Source: Lachnospira pectinoschiza (GTDB taxonomy: Bacteria > Bacillota > Clostridia > Lachnospirales > Lachnospiraceae). Taken from it: DNA of 64,000 bases. Position numbers and translations under genes: made by a program. The notes under the pieces were generated by a model, which worked only from the letters and a program-made list of their open reading frames with translations, did no database searches and was not told where the DNA came from. Positions 1 through 8,947 of the stretch are shown piece by piece. The stretch's first letter is position 1; each line of letters starts with the position of its first letter. The stretch spans positions 186,001 through 250,000 of the forward strand of contig NZ_JAJCRR010000001.1 of assembly GCF_020564355.1 (NCBI RefSeq). Direction: 5' to 3'.

Positions 1-238
1 TGTAACGGACAGCAAAGAAATTCCGGAACTGTTAAGAAAGCAGGTTTATTCACCGGTACGCTTTGAACAGACGTTACGTAAGTTAATCACGGACGGCTTT
101 GACACATTTATAGAAATCGGACCGGGAAGAACACTAACCGGATTTGTAAAAAAGACGGCAAAGGAAATGCAGTGTGAAGGAATCACCTGTATCAATATTG
201 AAAAGGAAGAAGATTTATCACAGCTTATCACAGAATAG
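1..238 (+). CDS. fabD: Malonyl-CoA:ACP transacylase, C-terminal part (partial at window edge)
   Basis: Open from base 2 in frame to a TAG at 236-238; the start is outside the window. The visible 78 residues contain the segment FIEIGPGRTLTGFV, which is the typical C-terminal core of FabD, and the neighbours are fabG and fabF. FabD moves malonyl from CoA to acyl carrier protein to feed chain elongation in the cytoplasm. The stop is 13 bases before the fabG start, so the two are co-transcribed. Only the C-terminus is seen; the call rests on this motif plus operon position. Confidence 0.88.
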   Translation, partial: VTDSKEIPELLRKQVYSPVRFEQTLRKLITDGFDTFIEIGPGRTLTGFVKKTAKEMQCEGITCINIEKEEDLSQLITE

Positions 239-251
239 TCAGGAGGGCATC

Positions 252-995
252 ATGCAGGAAATGAACGGACAAATTGCGCTGGTAACGGGCGCAGGCAGGG
301 GAATCGGCAGTGCGATTGCGAAAAGCCTTGCCAAAGAAGGTGCAACTGTGATTGTAAATTATGCAGGAAATGCACAGGCGGCACAGGACACGGTAGACAG
401 TATCTTAAAGGATGGCGGCAGTGCAGAAAAATATCAGTGTGATGTATCAGACTTCGCAGCGGTCGAGGAAATGATAAAATATATCGTACAAAAATATGAA
501 AAAATCGACATTTTAGTAAATAATGCAGGAATAACAAAGGATGGACTGCTTCTTAGAATGTCAGAACAGGATTTTGAACAGGTGCTTGCAGTCAATCTTG
601 GAGGAACATTTCACTGTATCCGCCATGCGGCAAAATATATGATAAAGCAGAGAAGCGGCAGGATTATCAATCTGGCATCGGTTGTCGGTCTGACAGGAAA
701 TGCAGGACAGGCAAATTACGCGGCATCCAAAGCCGGTGTTATCGGGCTTACAAAATCTGCGGCAAAAGAACTGGCATCCAGACAGATTACAGTCAACGCG
801 ATTGCACCGGGTTATATTGACACAGATATGACAGCTGTGCTTTCTGACAGTGTAAAGGAAAGTGTACAGTCATCAATTCCTTTAAAACGCATGGGAACGG
901 CGCAGGATATAGCACAGGCAGCGGTATTTCTGGCTTCGGATAAGGCATCGTATATTACCGGACAGGTGCTGTCAGTCAACGGCGGCATGGTATAG
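252..995 (+). CDS. fabG: 3-oxoacyl-ACP reductase FabG
   Basis: 247-residue short-chain dehydrogenase that reduces 3-oxoacyl-ACP with NADPH in fatty-acid elongation. The N-terminus has the Rossmann glycine motif TGAGRGIG, then NNAG (NNAGITKDG) and the catalytic pattern S...YAASK (YAASKAGVIG), ending in the family tail YITGQVLSVNGGMV. I place the start at the ATG at 252, which follows AGGAGGG (241-247); the open frame extends further upstream but there it overlaps fabD and has no ribosome site. Length matches the family. Lies between fabD and fabF in the fab operon. Confidence 0.96.
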   Translation: MQEMNGQIALVTGAGRGIGSAIAKSLAKEGATVIVNYAGNAQAAQDTVDSILKDGGSAEKYQCDVSDFAAVEEMIKYIVQKYEKIDILVNNAGITKDGLLLRMSEQDFEQVLAVNLGGTFHCIRHAAKYMIKQRSGRIINLASVVGLTGNAGQANYAASKAGVIGLTKSAAKELASRQITVNAIAPGYIDTDMTAVLSDSVKESVQSSIPLKRMGTAQDIAQAAVFLASDKASYITGQVLSVNGGMV

Positions 996-1060
996 ACGAT
1001 ATTGTTTCTAAACGAAGGTAAAGCAGTTTTGAGGGGCAGATGAGCAGATTGGAGGAAGAA

Positions 1061-2299
1061 ATGCAGAAAAGCAGAGTAGTTGTGACGGGAATGGGTGCAA
1101 TTACACCGATTGGTTTGACCGTAGAGGAATTCTGGGAAAACGTAAAAGCACAAAAAGTCGGTATCGGTGCAATTACAAAATTTGATACAACGGATTTTAA
1201 GGTAAAGCTTGCAGCAGAAGTAAAAGGCTTTGATGCACAGGCATATATGGATTTTAAACAGGCAAAACGTATGGAATTGTTTAGTCAGTATGCGGTAGCG
1301 GCGGCAGGACAGGCAATTAAAGATGCCGGACTGGATATGGAAAAAGAAGACGCATACCGCGTCGGAACGTCTATCGGTTCCGGAATCGGTAGCTTAGATG
1401 CCATGGAGCGTGAGCATAAAAAGCTGCTGGAGCGTGGACCGGGAAGGATTAATCCACTGTTAGTTCCGCTTATGATTACCAATATGGCGGCAGGAAATGT
1501 ATCCATTGCATACGGATTAAAAGGAAAAAACATCAATGTGGTAACAGCCTGTGCGACAGGAACAAATTCTATCGGGGAGGCATACCGCTCTATCCAGTGC
1601 GGTGATGCAGATGTTATGGTCTGCGGTGGTACGGAAAGCAGTATTACACCGATTGGAATCGGAGGATTTACGGCACTTACGGCACTTTCTACAAGCACAG
1701 ACCCGCTTAGGGCATCCCTGCCGTTTGATAAGAACAGAAACGGATTTGTTATGGGAGAAGGTGCGGGTGTTCTGGTACTGGAATCCTTAGAACATGCCAA
1801 GAAGCGCGGCGCGCATATATATGCGGAAATTGCCGGATACGGCTGTTCAAGTGATGCGTATCATATCACCTCTCCGGCGGAAGACGGAAGCGGCGCGGCA
1901 CGTGCCATGACAAATGCCATGCAGGAAGCAGGCGTATTACCGCAGGAAGTGGATTATATCAATGCACACGGAACCGGTACACATCACAACGATTTGTTTG
2001 AAACGAGGGCAATTAAGCTGGCATTTGGCGAAGCGGCAGAAAATGTACCGGTCAGCTCCACCAAATCCATGGTCGGACACCTTCTGGGTGCGGCAGGTGC
2101 GGTAGAGCTGATTGCCTGTATCAAGTCGGTAACAGATGGGTATCTGCATCCGAACGTGGGGCTTACGGAAACAGAAGACGAAATGGATTTGCAGTATATT
2201 AAAGGAAAAGGCATTGAAACAGAGGTGAAGACGGTGCTGTCCAATTCCCTTGGATTTGGCGGACACAATGCAACGCTTCTTGTGAAAAAGTTTTCATAA
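1061..2299 (+). CDS. fabF: 3-oxoacyl-ACP synthase II FabF
   Basis: 412-residue condensing enzyme (KAS II) adding malonyl-ACP units to the growing acyl chain. The active-site cysteine lies in VVTACATGTNSIG, and the two histidines in NAHGTGT and KSMVGHLLGAAG complete the Cys-His-His triad. An in-frame ATG at 1040 exists, but GGAGGAAGAA (1051-1060) sits directly before the ATG at 1061, so the protein starting MQKSRVVVTGMG is preferred and has the standard family length. There is no separate acyl carrier protein gene between fabG and fabF here. Confidence 0.96.
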   Translation: MQKSRVVVTGMGAITPIGLTVEEFWENVKAQKVGIGAITKFDTTDFKVKLAAEVKGFDAQAYMDFKQAKRMELFSQYAVAAAGQAIKDAGLDMEKEDAYRVGTSIGSGIGSLDAMEREHKKLLERGPGRINPLLVPLMITNMAAGNVSIAYGLKGKNINVVTACATGTNSIGEAYRSIQCGDADVMVCGGTESSITPIGIGGFTALTALSTSTDPLRASLPFDKNRNGFVMGEGAGVLVLESLEHAKKRGAHIYAEIAGYGCSSDAYHITSPAEDGSGAARAMTNAMQEAGVLPQEVDYINAHGTGTHHNDLFETRAIKLAFGEAAENVPVSSTKSMVGHLLGAAGAVELIACIKSVTDGYLHPNVGLTETEDEMDLQYIKGKGIETEVKTVLSNSLGFGGHNATLLVKKFS

Positions 2300-2315
2300 A
2301 AGAAATGAGGCAGTT

Positions 2316-2873
2316 ATGGAATTAGAGCAGATTTTAAAACTGATAGATGCCGTGTCGAAAAGCGCGCTGACAGGTTTTTCACTGGAAGAAGGAGAAACGA
2401 AGCTTACGCTTACCGCAGAACGCGTAAAAGAATTCAATCAGGTACAGCAGACAGGCGAGCCGGGTATACAGTCCGGCTGTATGCAGGCATCACAGGCAGG
2501 AAACCGGTCCGGTGTTTCCGAGGAAAGAACGCAGAGCATGACGACAGGGAATCCGGCAGCCATGGACGGATACAGCTTTACGGCGGCGGGCGGTGAATAT
2601 CAGACCGATACGCAAAAAAATGAAAAGCAGGCAGAGGGTACAGTTGTTGCTTCGCCGCTGGTCGGCATTTTCTACAGTGCGCCGTCCCCGGAAGACCAAC
2701 CATTTGTTACAGTGGGCGATACCGTAAAAAAAGGACAGACACTCGGTGTTATCGAAGCAATGAAGCTGATGAATGAAATTGAAAGCGAGTGTGACGGAAT
2801 TGTCAAAGAAGTGCTGGTTGAAAACGGTGAAATGGTCGAGTTTGGACAGCCGCTGTTTATTGTAGGAGTGTGA
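2316..2873 (+). CDS. accB: Biotin carboxyl carrier protein of acetyl-CoA carboxylase
   Basis: 185-residue AccB. The C-terminal ~75 residues form the biotinyl domain with the canonical EAMKLMNE motif, whose lysine carries biotin, preceded by the VVASPLVGIFYSAPSP segment. The N-terminal ~40 residues form the usual helical part, and a polar Gln/Gly/Ser-rich linker connects them. Carries CO2 between AccC and the carboxyltransferase encoded downstream. The stop codon lies inside the first hairpin of the repeat element that follows (2869-2901), so translation termination and that RNA fold overlap. Confidence 0.95.
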   Translation: MELEQILKLIDAVSKSALTGFSLEEGETKLTLTAERVKEFNQVQQTGEPGIQSGCMQASQAGNRSGVSEERTQSMTTGNPAAMDGYSFTAAGGEYQTDTQKNEKQAEGTVVASPLVGIFYSAPSPEDQPFVTVGDTVKKGQTLGVIEAMKLMNEIESECDGIVKEVLVENGEMVEFGQPLFIVGV

Positions 2874-3055
2874 AAATGCCATAAATCAAAGCATTTTCAC
2901 ACGGCACTTTGTGATGCAGACATCACAAAGATGCCCTGAGAAATCATCTGTGGAATGTGAAAATGCCATAAATTAAAGTATTTTCACATGGTTGTTTGCT
3001 TCCGGGTGAAAGCAAACAACCCGAATAGTAGATGAGAAATCATCTGTGGAATGGA
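2869..3055 (+). repeat. Modular palindromic intergenic element, copy 1 (accB-fabZ)
   Basis: A gap inside the fab operon filled with four hairpins. First: TGTGAAAATGC (2869-2879) pairs with 2891-2901. Second: 2903-2935, with stem bases CTTTGTG/CACAAAG. Third: a second copy of the first hairpin at 2956-2988. Fourth: an 11-bp perfect stem at 2991-3001/3010-3020. The segment TGAGAAATCATCTGTGGAATG occurs twice, at 2937 and 3032, in two short pieces of the same order, and its second copy supplies the fabZ ribosome site (GGAATGGAG). Related modules occur at 13570, 33311, 43277, 43749 and 47129. Likely an RNA-level element or small non-autonomous repeat. Confidence 0.8.
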
Positions 3056-3062
3056 GAAAAAT

Positions 3063-3485
3063 ATGCTTACAACAAAGGAAATTATGGAGATTATTCCACA
3101 CAGACATCCGTTTCTGCTGGTGGATACGGTGACGGAGTGTGAGCCGGGACAGCGGGCAGTCGGATATAAGTGTGTGACATACGATGAACCGTATTTTGCG
3201 GGACATTTTCCGGGAGAACCGGTGATGCCCGGTGTCTTACAGATAGAAGCCTGCGCACAGGTCGGAGCGGTGGCAATTCTGTCACTGGAAAAGAATAAAG
3301 GAAAGACAGCATACTTTGGCGCAGTAAATAACGCACGTTTTAAAAGAAAGGTTGTGCCGGGCGACAAGCTGAAAATGGAATGTGAAATTATTAAAAGCAA
3401 AGGTCCTGTCGGAATCGGAAAAGTGACGGCAAGCGTAGATGGAGAAACTGCACTTACCGCGGAATTGACCTTTATGATTGGCTAA
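3063..3485 (+). CDS. fabZ: 3-hydroxyacyl-ACP dehydratase FabZ
   Basis: 140-residue hot-dog fold dehydratase that makes trans-2-enoyl-ACP. The catalytic segment PHRHPFLLVD and the GHFPGEPVMPGVLQIEA signature are both present. I choose the ATG at 3063 because GGAG at 3053-3056 lies six to seven bases before it; the in-frame ATG at 3051 overlaps that site. Its ribosome site is contributed by the upstream palindromic element, so its translation may be controlled separately from accB. The stop at 3483-3485 is followed after 34 bases by accC. Confidence 0.96.
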   Translation: MLTTKEIMEIIPHRHPFLLVDTVTECEPGQRAVGYKCVTYDEPYFAGHFPGEPVMPGVLQIEACAQVGAVAILSLEKNKGKTAYFGAVNNARFKRKVVPGDKLKMECEIIKSKGPVGIGKVTASVDGETALTAELTFMIG

Positions 3486-3519
3486 ACATGTAAAAATGTC
3501 TGCGGAAAGGAAAGAAGAA

Positions 3520-4869
3520 ATGTTTCAGAAGTTATTGATTGCAAACAGAGGGGAGATTGCGGTGCGCATTATCCGGGCATGCCGTGAAATGGGCATCAAA
3601 ACGGTTGCCGTGTATTCACAGGCGGATGCCGACGCACTGCATACCCAGCTTGCCGATGAAAGCATTTGTATCGGAAAGGCAGAAGCAAAGGACAGTTATC
3701 TGAATATGGAACGCATTTTAAGCGCAACGATTGCATCGGGGGCTGATGCCATTCATCCGGGTTTTGGTTTTTTATCTGAAAACAGCAAATTTGCTGCACT
3801 TTGTGAAAAATGTAACATTGCATTTATCGGTCCGTCTGCAAGGACAATCGAAGAAACCGGAAATAAATCGGAAGCCAGAAATGCAATGGTGCGGGCGGGT
3901 GTTCCAGTCATTCCGGGTACGAAAGAACCCATTTTTACGGCGGAAGCAGGCAGGAAATTTGCAGATGAAATCGGTTATCCGGTCATGATAAAAGCGGCAC
4001 TTGGCGGTGGTGGAAAAGGCATGCGTGTGGTGCGAAACAGCGAAGAATTTGAGAAAAATTTTCAAAATGCACAGCGTGAAGCCGAAAATGGTTTTGGCGA
4101 CAATTCCATGTATATTGAAAAATATATTGAACATCCAAAACATATTGAGTTTCAGATACTGGCGGATAATGAGGGTAATACGATTCATTTGGGTGAACGC
4201 GACTGCTCAGTACAACGCAGACATCAGAAAATGATTGAAGAATCCCCGTGTACAGCGCTGGACGAGGATTTGCGGGAACAAATGGGAGCAATGGCGGTTC
4301 GGGCGGCAAAAGCGGTCGGATACCGTAATGCCGGGACGGTGGAATTTCTTTTAGACAGCCACAGACAGTTTTATTTTATGGAAATCAACACGCGGATTCA
4401 GGTGGAGCATGGGGTGACAGAGCTTGTCACAGGCATTGATCTTGTAAAAGAGCAGATTCGCATTGCTGCGGGAGAGAAACTCGGACTGCGCCAGAGTGAT
4501 ATTCATCTGACGGGTCATGCGATGGAAGTGCGTATTAATGCCGAAAATCCGGATAAAAATTTTGCGCCGTGTCCGGGCACGATTCAGGAACTGCATATTC
4601 CCGGCGGAAACGGTGTGCGGATTGATACGGCAGTTTATCCGGGCTATATAATACCACCATATTATGATTCGATGATTATGAAAGTAATGGTATATGACAA
4701 AGACCGTGAATCAGCATTGAAAAAGATGAGAAGTACTTTAGGGGAAGTTATTATTGAAGGTGTAACGACCAATCTGGACTTTCAGTATGAGATTTTAAAA
4801 AATAAGGAATTTGAAAGCGGTGCGGTTCATACAGATTTTATTGAGAAAAATTTTGAAGAAACCGCTTAA
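3520..4869 (+). CDS. accC: Biotin carboxylase subunit of acetyl-CoA carboxylase
   Basis: 449-residue AccC, which carboxylates AccB-biotin using ATP and bicarbonate. It begins MFQKLLIANRGEIAVRI, the typical N-terminus. The glycine-rich ATP-grasp loop KAALGGGGKGMRVV, the EFLLD segment and the NTRIQVEHGVTE motif are all present. ATG at 3520 follows GGAAAGGAAAG (3504-3513); the frame is open further upstream through fabZ but without a ribosome site. Length is standard for the family. Fourth step of the same operon, feeding the fused carboxyltransferase that follows. Confidence 0.96.
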   Translation: MFQKLLIANRGEIAVRIIRACREMGIKTVAVYSQADADALHTQLADESICIGKAEAKDSYLNMERILSATIASGADAIHPGFGFLSENSKFAALCEKCNIAFIGPSARTIEETGNKSEARNAMVRAGVPVIPGTKEPIFTAEAGRKFADEIGYPVMIKAALGGGGKGMRVVRNSEEFEKNFQNAQREAENGFGDNSMYIEKYIEHPKHIEFQILADNEGNTIHLGERDCSVQRRHQKMIEESPCTALDEDLREQMGAMAVRAAKAVGYRNAGTVEFLLDSHRQFYFMEINTRIQVEHGVTELVTGIDLVKEQIRIAAGEKLGLRQSDIHLTGHAMEVRINAENPDKNFAPCPGTIQELHIPGGNGVRIDTAVYPGYIIPPYYDSMIMKVMVYDKDRESALKKMRSTLGEVIIEGVTTNLDFQYEILKNKEFESGAVHTDFIEKNFEETA

Positions 4870-4907
4870 AACGGGATTAATTTTAAAATAAAAGGCAGGG
4901 ATAGAGT

Positions 4908-6647
4908 GTGCATTTAAAAGGATTATTTAAAAAGGAAAATCAGCCGGTGCGGCATCAGAATCAGGCGGAAGCGCCGAATGTCCCGGACGGATTGTATACA
5001 AAATGCGAAAGCTGTCATGAAATGATTCTGACGGAAGATTTTACGCAGAATGCTTATGTCTGCCCGAAATGCGGACATTATATGAAAATAGGCGCGTATG
5101 AGCGGATAAAAATGGTGTTTGATGCACAGACATTTGAAGAATGGGACGAAGAATTTACCGGCGGCAATCCCTGTCATTTTAAAGGATATGAAGAAAAACT
5201 TGGGGATTTACAGAGAGACACCGGTTTAAATGAAGCAGTGATTACCGGAAAAGGAAAAATAGACGGCATGGAAGCGGCAGTCGGAGTGTGCGATACACGA
5301 TTTCTTATGGGAAGCATGGGATATGCCGTGGGGGAGAAGCTGACAAGGGCAATTGAGCGGGCAACGGTAGAAAAGCTTCCGCTGATAATATTTACCTGTT
5401 CCGGGGGCGCGAGAATGCAGGAGGGCATTGTATCACTCATGCAAATGGAAAAGACGGCGGCTGCGCTGAAAAAATTTGATGCGGCAGGCGGACTTTATAT
5501 TACCGTGCTTACCAATCCGACAACCGGCGGCGTGACGGCAAGCTTTGCCATGCTGGGTGATATTATTCTTGCAGAACCGCAGGCGCTGGTCGGATTTGCA
5601 GGACCGCGTGTTATCAGACAGACCATAGGGGAAGAACTGCCGGAAGGATTTCAGCGGGCGGAATTTTTACTGGAACATGGATTGATTGATAATATCGTGG
5701 AACGCAGATTTTTAAAGCAGACCTTATCGACACTGCTGCGGCTGCATAAAAAGCCACAGGCAGAAACAATGAGCCGCTATCAGCAGTATTTAGATGACAT
5801 ATATGCAAAAAAAATTGATATTAAAAAAGAAGAAGCACTGTTGGCGGCAAAAAATGAAAAGAAGCAGTTGTCGGCATGGGAAAAGGTGCAGATTGCAAGA
5901 AGCAGCAAACGTCCGTCGGCGCTTGACTATATCGGCTATCTCACCAAAGATTTTTATGAACTGCATGGTGACAGGGCGTACCGTGATGACGGCGCGGTTG
6001 TAGGTGGTATCGCGTTTTTTGGAAAACAGCCGGTGACGGTGATTGGACAGCAGAAAGGTGCAACGACAAAGGAAAATATTGTGCGTAATTTCGGAATGCC
6101 GTACCCGGAAGGATACCGTAAAGCACTGCGCCTGATGAAACAGGCAGAAAAGTTTCATCGTCCGGTATTGTGCCTTGTGGATACACCGGGGGCATACTGC
6201 GGTATCGGTGCGGAAGAACGTGGACAGGGTGAAGCGATTGCAAAGAATCTGTTTGAAATGGCAGATTTAAAAGTGCCTGTGCTTTCGATTGTCATTGGAG
6301 AAGGCGGAAGCGGCGGTGCGCTGGCACTTGCGGCGGGAAATGAAGTCTGGATGCTGGAAAATTCGGTGTATTCAATTCTCTCACCGGAGGGCTTTGCATC
6401 AATTTTGTGGAAGGACGCATCCAAAGCAGAAAAAGCGGCGCAGGTAATGAAACTGACGGCACAGGATTTAAAGGAACTGGGCATTATCGAACAGATTCTG
6501 CCGGAATTTCCGGTTGTCAGCAGTGACAATATGAATCGTGTTACTTTATATATGAAGCGTAAAATTGCAGGATTTCTGGTGAAATATCAGCAGATGGGCG
6601 GTGAAGAACTGGCAGAACAGCGGTATCAGCGCTTCCGGGGAATGTAA
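4908..6647 (+). CDS. accDA: Fused acetyl-CoA carboxylase carboxyltransferase beta-alpha (AccD-AccA)
   Basis: 579 residues in one frame. Residues ~1-290 are AccD: a four-cysteine zinc ribbon (CESCHE ... CPKCGHY) followed by the crotonase-like core with [12 protein letters not shown] and [15 protein letters not shown]. Residues ~320-579 are Acc[34 protein letters not shown] and [11 protein letters not shown]. It transfers the carboxyl from carboxybiotin to acetyl-CoA to make malonyl-CoA. Starts with GTG; last gene of the operon, followed by a terminator. In most bacteria these are two proteins; fusion is known in some Clostridia and would force 1:1 stoichiometry. Confidence 0.94.
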   Translation: MHLKGLFKKENQPVRHQNQAEAPNVPDGLYTKCESCHEMILTEDFTQNAYVCPKCGHYMKIGAYERIKMVFDAQTFEEWDEEFTGGNPCHFKGYEEKLGDLQRDTGLNEAVITGKGKIDGMEAAVGVCDTRFLMGSMGYAVGEKLTRAIERATVEKLPLIIFTCSGGARMQEGIVSLMQMEKTAAALKKFDAAGGLYITVLTNPTTGGVTASFAMLGDIILAEPQALVGFAGPRVIRQTIGEELPEGFQRAEFLLEHGLIDNIVERRFLKQTLSTLLRLHKKPQAETMSRYQQYLDDIYAKKIDIKKEEALLAAKNEKKQLSAWEKVQIARSSKRPSALDYIGYLTKDFYELHGDRAYRDDGAVVGGIAFFGKQPVTVIGQQKGATTKENIVRNFGMPYPEGYRKALRLMKQAEKFHRPVLCLVDTPGAYCGIGAEERGQGEAIAKNLFEMADLKVPVLSIVIGEGGSGGALALAAGNEVWMLENSVYSILSPEGFASILWKDASKAEKAAQVMKLTAQDLKELGIIEQILPEFPVVSSDNMNRVTLYMKRKIAGFLVKYQQMGGEELAEQRYQRFRGM

Positions 6648-6673
6648 CAGGAAAGAAATTTATAAAAGGTATT

Positions 6674-6716
6674 AGCTATCTTCCTTAAAGTGGATTTGAG
6701 GAGGGTAGCTTTTTTA
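6674..6716 (+). terminator. Rho-independent terminator of the fab/acc operon
   Basis: AGCTATCTTCCT (6674-6685) pairs, with G-U pairs, with AGGAGGGTAGCT (6699-6710), followed by six T residues. Placed 26 bases after accDA. Confidence 0.85.
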
Positions 6717-6814
6717 TTGCAAAAGTAGATATATGAGGTGAGAATTAATTTAAGATGCATATTGGCTATTATTATGGATATATGGTTATTTTATAATAAT
6801 AATAAATATGATAT

Positions 6815-6880
6815 AAGTACAAAAAGTACATAATAAAAGTACAAACAGTACTTGACAAAAGTATAAAAGTACGTAACTTA
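6815..6880 (+). repeat. Three tandem 22-bp GTAC repeats (operator or centromere-like)
   Basis: Three consecutive 22-base units at 6815-6836, 6837-6858 and 6859-6880. Each has the layout AAGTAC-5 bases-GTAC (the third has GTAT first and the second GTAC one base closer), so GTAC half-sites recur at 6817, 6826, 6839, 6848, (6861) and 6869. They overlap a TTGACA at 6852-6857 and a TATAAT at 6879-6884 (21 bases apart, so not a perfect promoter). Such in-phase repeats before a ParA-type gene suggest an autoregulatory operator or a parS-like site. Function is inference. Confidence 0.7.
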
Positions 6881-6920
6881 TAATTTGAGTAAATTTATAA
6901 ATGCTATTTGGAGGTTGAAA

Positions 6921-7952
6921 ATGGAAAGAGTTATATTTTGGAATAATAAAGGCGGAACTGGCAAAACTACATTAACATTTCAGATAATTAATGAATATGC
7001 TTTTCAAAATCCTGAAAAGAAAATATTAGCTATAGATGTTTGTCCTTAAGCAAATTTATCTGAACTTTTATTGGGAGGGTTAAATCAAGGAGGTAGTGAA
7101 GTTTTATTAATGAGGCAAGGTACAATCCAAAGAGCAACAATTGGTGGATATTTTCAATTGCGTTTGCCATCTCCTTATAGTGTGCCTTTGTTTAATCCTA
7201 GAGATTATTTAACAAAACCGCATGAATATAATCAGTATATACAAGATAATATCGATTTGCTTTGTGGAGATGCTATGTTGGAATTACAATCAAATGCTAT
7301 TTCCACATTAGCGAATAATCAAATACCAGGAACTAATACATGGGTTGCAATTATAAATTGGTTAAACGATTTCATACAGCCAATCGAGAAAGATTACGAT
7401 ATGGTATTTTTAGACGCAAATCCAAGTTTTTCAATGTATACGCAAATAGCAATTGCGACTTCAACAAAAATGGTGTTACCAGTGATGGCTGATGATTCAT
7501 CACGTAGAGCCATTCAAAATGCTTTTTCGTTGGTTTATGGATTAAAATTACCTTCTGAAATATATAGTAAATATGCTTTTGCAGAAAAATTAAAAGAAGT
7601 AGATATGCCATTACCAAAAGTTTATATGATATTAAAGAATAGATTAACTCAATATATGGGAGCGGCTTCTGCATATGCGACAGTGTTACAGGAAATTGAT
7701 AAAGATGTTTTATCTCTATTGAAGACGTATACAGATATGTTTGCATTTAAAACATTAGATATGGGAATTATTGATGTAAGAGACTTTCAGACAACGGGAG
7801 TTGTTTCGGCTGCAAGAGGTTGTCCTTTACGAAAATTGAAATCAGGACGTTTGGGATTAATGGGAAAGAGAGTTATGGTAAGAGAAGAATATAGACAGAA
7901 TTGTATTGATAATGTTGAAACAATTGTAACAAGGATGAGTAAAGAGTTATAG
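6921..7952 (+). pseudogene. ParA-family ATPase gene interrupted by an in-frame TAA
   Basis: ATG at 6921 after GGAGG (6910-6914) opens a ParA/MinD-type protein with the deviant Walker A loop KGGTGKTT. After 42 codons, at the motif where ParA proteins read D-x-D/C-P-Q-A-N, a TAA (7047-7049) replaces the expected glutamine codon CAA; the frame then continues without further damage to 7952 (ANLSELLLGG ... ), including the Walker B-like FLDANPSF. One C-to-T change explains everything, so this is a recent or conditional nonsense mutation. Internal restart near 7071 would lack the ATP loop. No ParB partner is next to it. Base composition is clearly more AT-rich than the fab operon. Confidence 0.82.
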
Positions 7953-8106
7953 CGAAGTTGAAGAAAGTTATGGAAATATTTTAAAGTGAAAAATATTCCT
8001 ATACAATAAAAATTAATTGACCAATATTGAAAATGAGCTTTTATAAATTTTAGGTACTTTTCCCTTAACCTTATTAATAGCTTTTTGGAATAGAAATATA
8101 TTTGTG

Positions 8107-8135
8107 TTGTAAAAAGCTATACATGGTGGTACACT
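8107..8135 (+). promoter_or_regulatory. Promoter of the toxin-antitoxin pair
   Basis: TTGTAA (8107-8112), 17-base spacer, TACACT (8130-8135), with an AAGGAGG ribosome site ten bases further on. The 207-base stretch 7953-8159 holds nothing else that I recognise. Confidence 0.6.
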
Positions 8136-8159
8136 ATAAAAAACAAGGAGGTGCATACT

Positions 8160-8459
8160 ATGGCAGTAAAAACAGCAAATGTAACAGCACGTATTCAACC
8201 GAATATAAAAGAGCAGGCAGAAGCTATTCTTGACAGACTTGGAATTCCTGTATCTGTATTTATAGATATGACTTACAGACAGGTTATTATGCGTGACGGT
8301 GTACCATTTTCATTAGATATTCCCGATAAGTTTGCTACAAGAGATTCTATAACAAAAGCTGAATTTGATACCATGATGCAGACGGGACTTTCGCAGGCAA
8401 AAAGAAATGATTCTGTATCTGTCGATGAGGCTTTCGAGCAATTAAAAGCGGAGATGTAA
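8160..8459 (+). CDS. RelB/DinJ-family antitoxin
   Basis: 99-residue protein. The N-terminal ~45 residues (VTARIQPNIKEQAEAILDRLGIPVS) form the ribbon-helix-helix typical of RelB/DinJ antitoxins, and the C-terminal half is acidic and probably disordered, the part that normally wraps the toxin. ATG at 8160 follows AAGGAGG; an upstream in-frame GTG at 8151 overlaps this site and is rejected. The stop is three bases before the toxin gene, so translation is coupled. Expected to repress its own promoter at 8107-8135 together with the toxin. Confidence 0.88.
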   Translation: MAVKTANVTARIQPNIKEQAEAILDRLGIPVSVFIDMTYRQVIMRDGVPFSLDIPDKFATRDSITKAEFDTMMQTGLSQAKRNDSVSVDEAFEQLKAEM

Positions 8460-8462
8460 GGT

Positions 8463-8795
8463 ATGGACGAGTATGAGGTAAGGGTAACAAGACAGGCGTT
8501 AGAGCAAATGAAAGAAATTGTTCATTATATTTCATATGATCTGATGTCACCGGCTGCAGCGGATAATCTGCTTGATAGGTTTAAAGCAGAGATTTTGAAA
8601 CTGTCAAGTTTACCGAAGAAGTATGCGCTGATAGAGGAAGAACCTTGGAGAACTGAAGGAATACGCAAGATGGTAGTTCAGAATTTCCTGATTTATTATT
8701 GGGTAGATGATGATAACAGCAGAGTTCAGGTGACAGCGGTTATCTATGGCAGGCGTGATCAAATCCGGCAGCTTGCCAATATGGATATGGAGTAG
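8463..8795 (+). CDS. RelE/ParE-family toxin
   Basis: 110-residue protein beginning MDEYEVRVTRQALEQMKEIVHYI and ending with the RelE/ParE fold pattern IYYWVDDDNSRVQVTAVIYGRRD. Members either cleave mRNA at the ribosome (RelE) or poison gyrase (ParE); the sequence alone does not decide between these. The alpha-helical N-terminus with a spaced EQMKEIVHYI segment is closer to ParE-type proteins. Partner of the antitoxin three bases upstream; the pair closes the AT-rich accessory patch and is followed by a strong terminator. Confidence 0.87.
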   Translation: MDEYEVRVTRQALEQMKEIVHYISYDLMSPAAADNLLDRFKAEILKLSSLPKKYALIEEEPWRTEGIRKMVVQNFLIYYWVDDDNSRVQVTAVIYGRRDQIRQLANMDME

Positions 8796-8836
8796 CGACA
8801 GCGGGTCTGGTCAGAAAAAACGTTGAATATAAAAAT

Positions 8837-8888
8837 AAATCTCCTAAAGGCAGGGCAAAATGTGTCCTGGCATTTAGGAGATTTTTTT
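8837..8888 (+). terminator. Terminator of the toxin-antitoxin pair
   Basis: AAATCTCCTAAA (8837-8848) pairs with TTTAGGAGATTT (8873-8884), with an inner CAGG/CCTG stem, followed by a run of T. Confidence 0.88.
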
Positions 8889-8947
8889 GCGTTATAGGGA
8901 ATTGTGAATTTTTTTAAAGAAAAATAGAAATAAACAGTATATAACAC

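Noticed and set aside
1285..1800. 171-codon minus-strand open frame opposite fabF
   Set aside because: A shadow of fabF codon usage; no start signals and fabF is certain.
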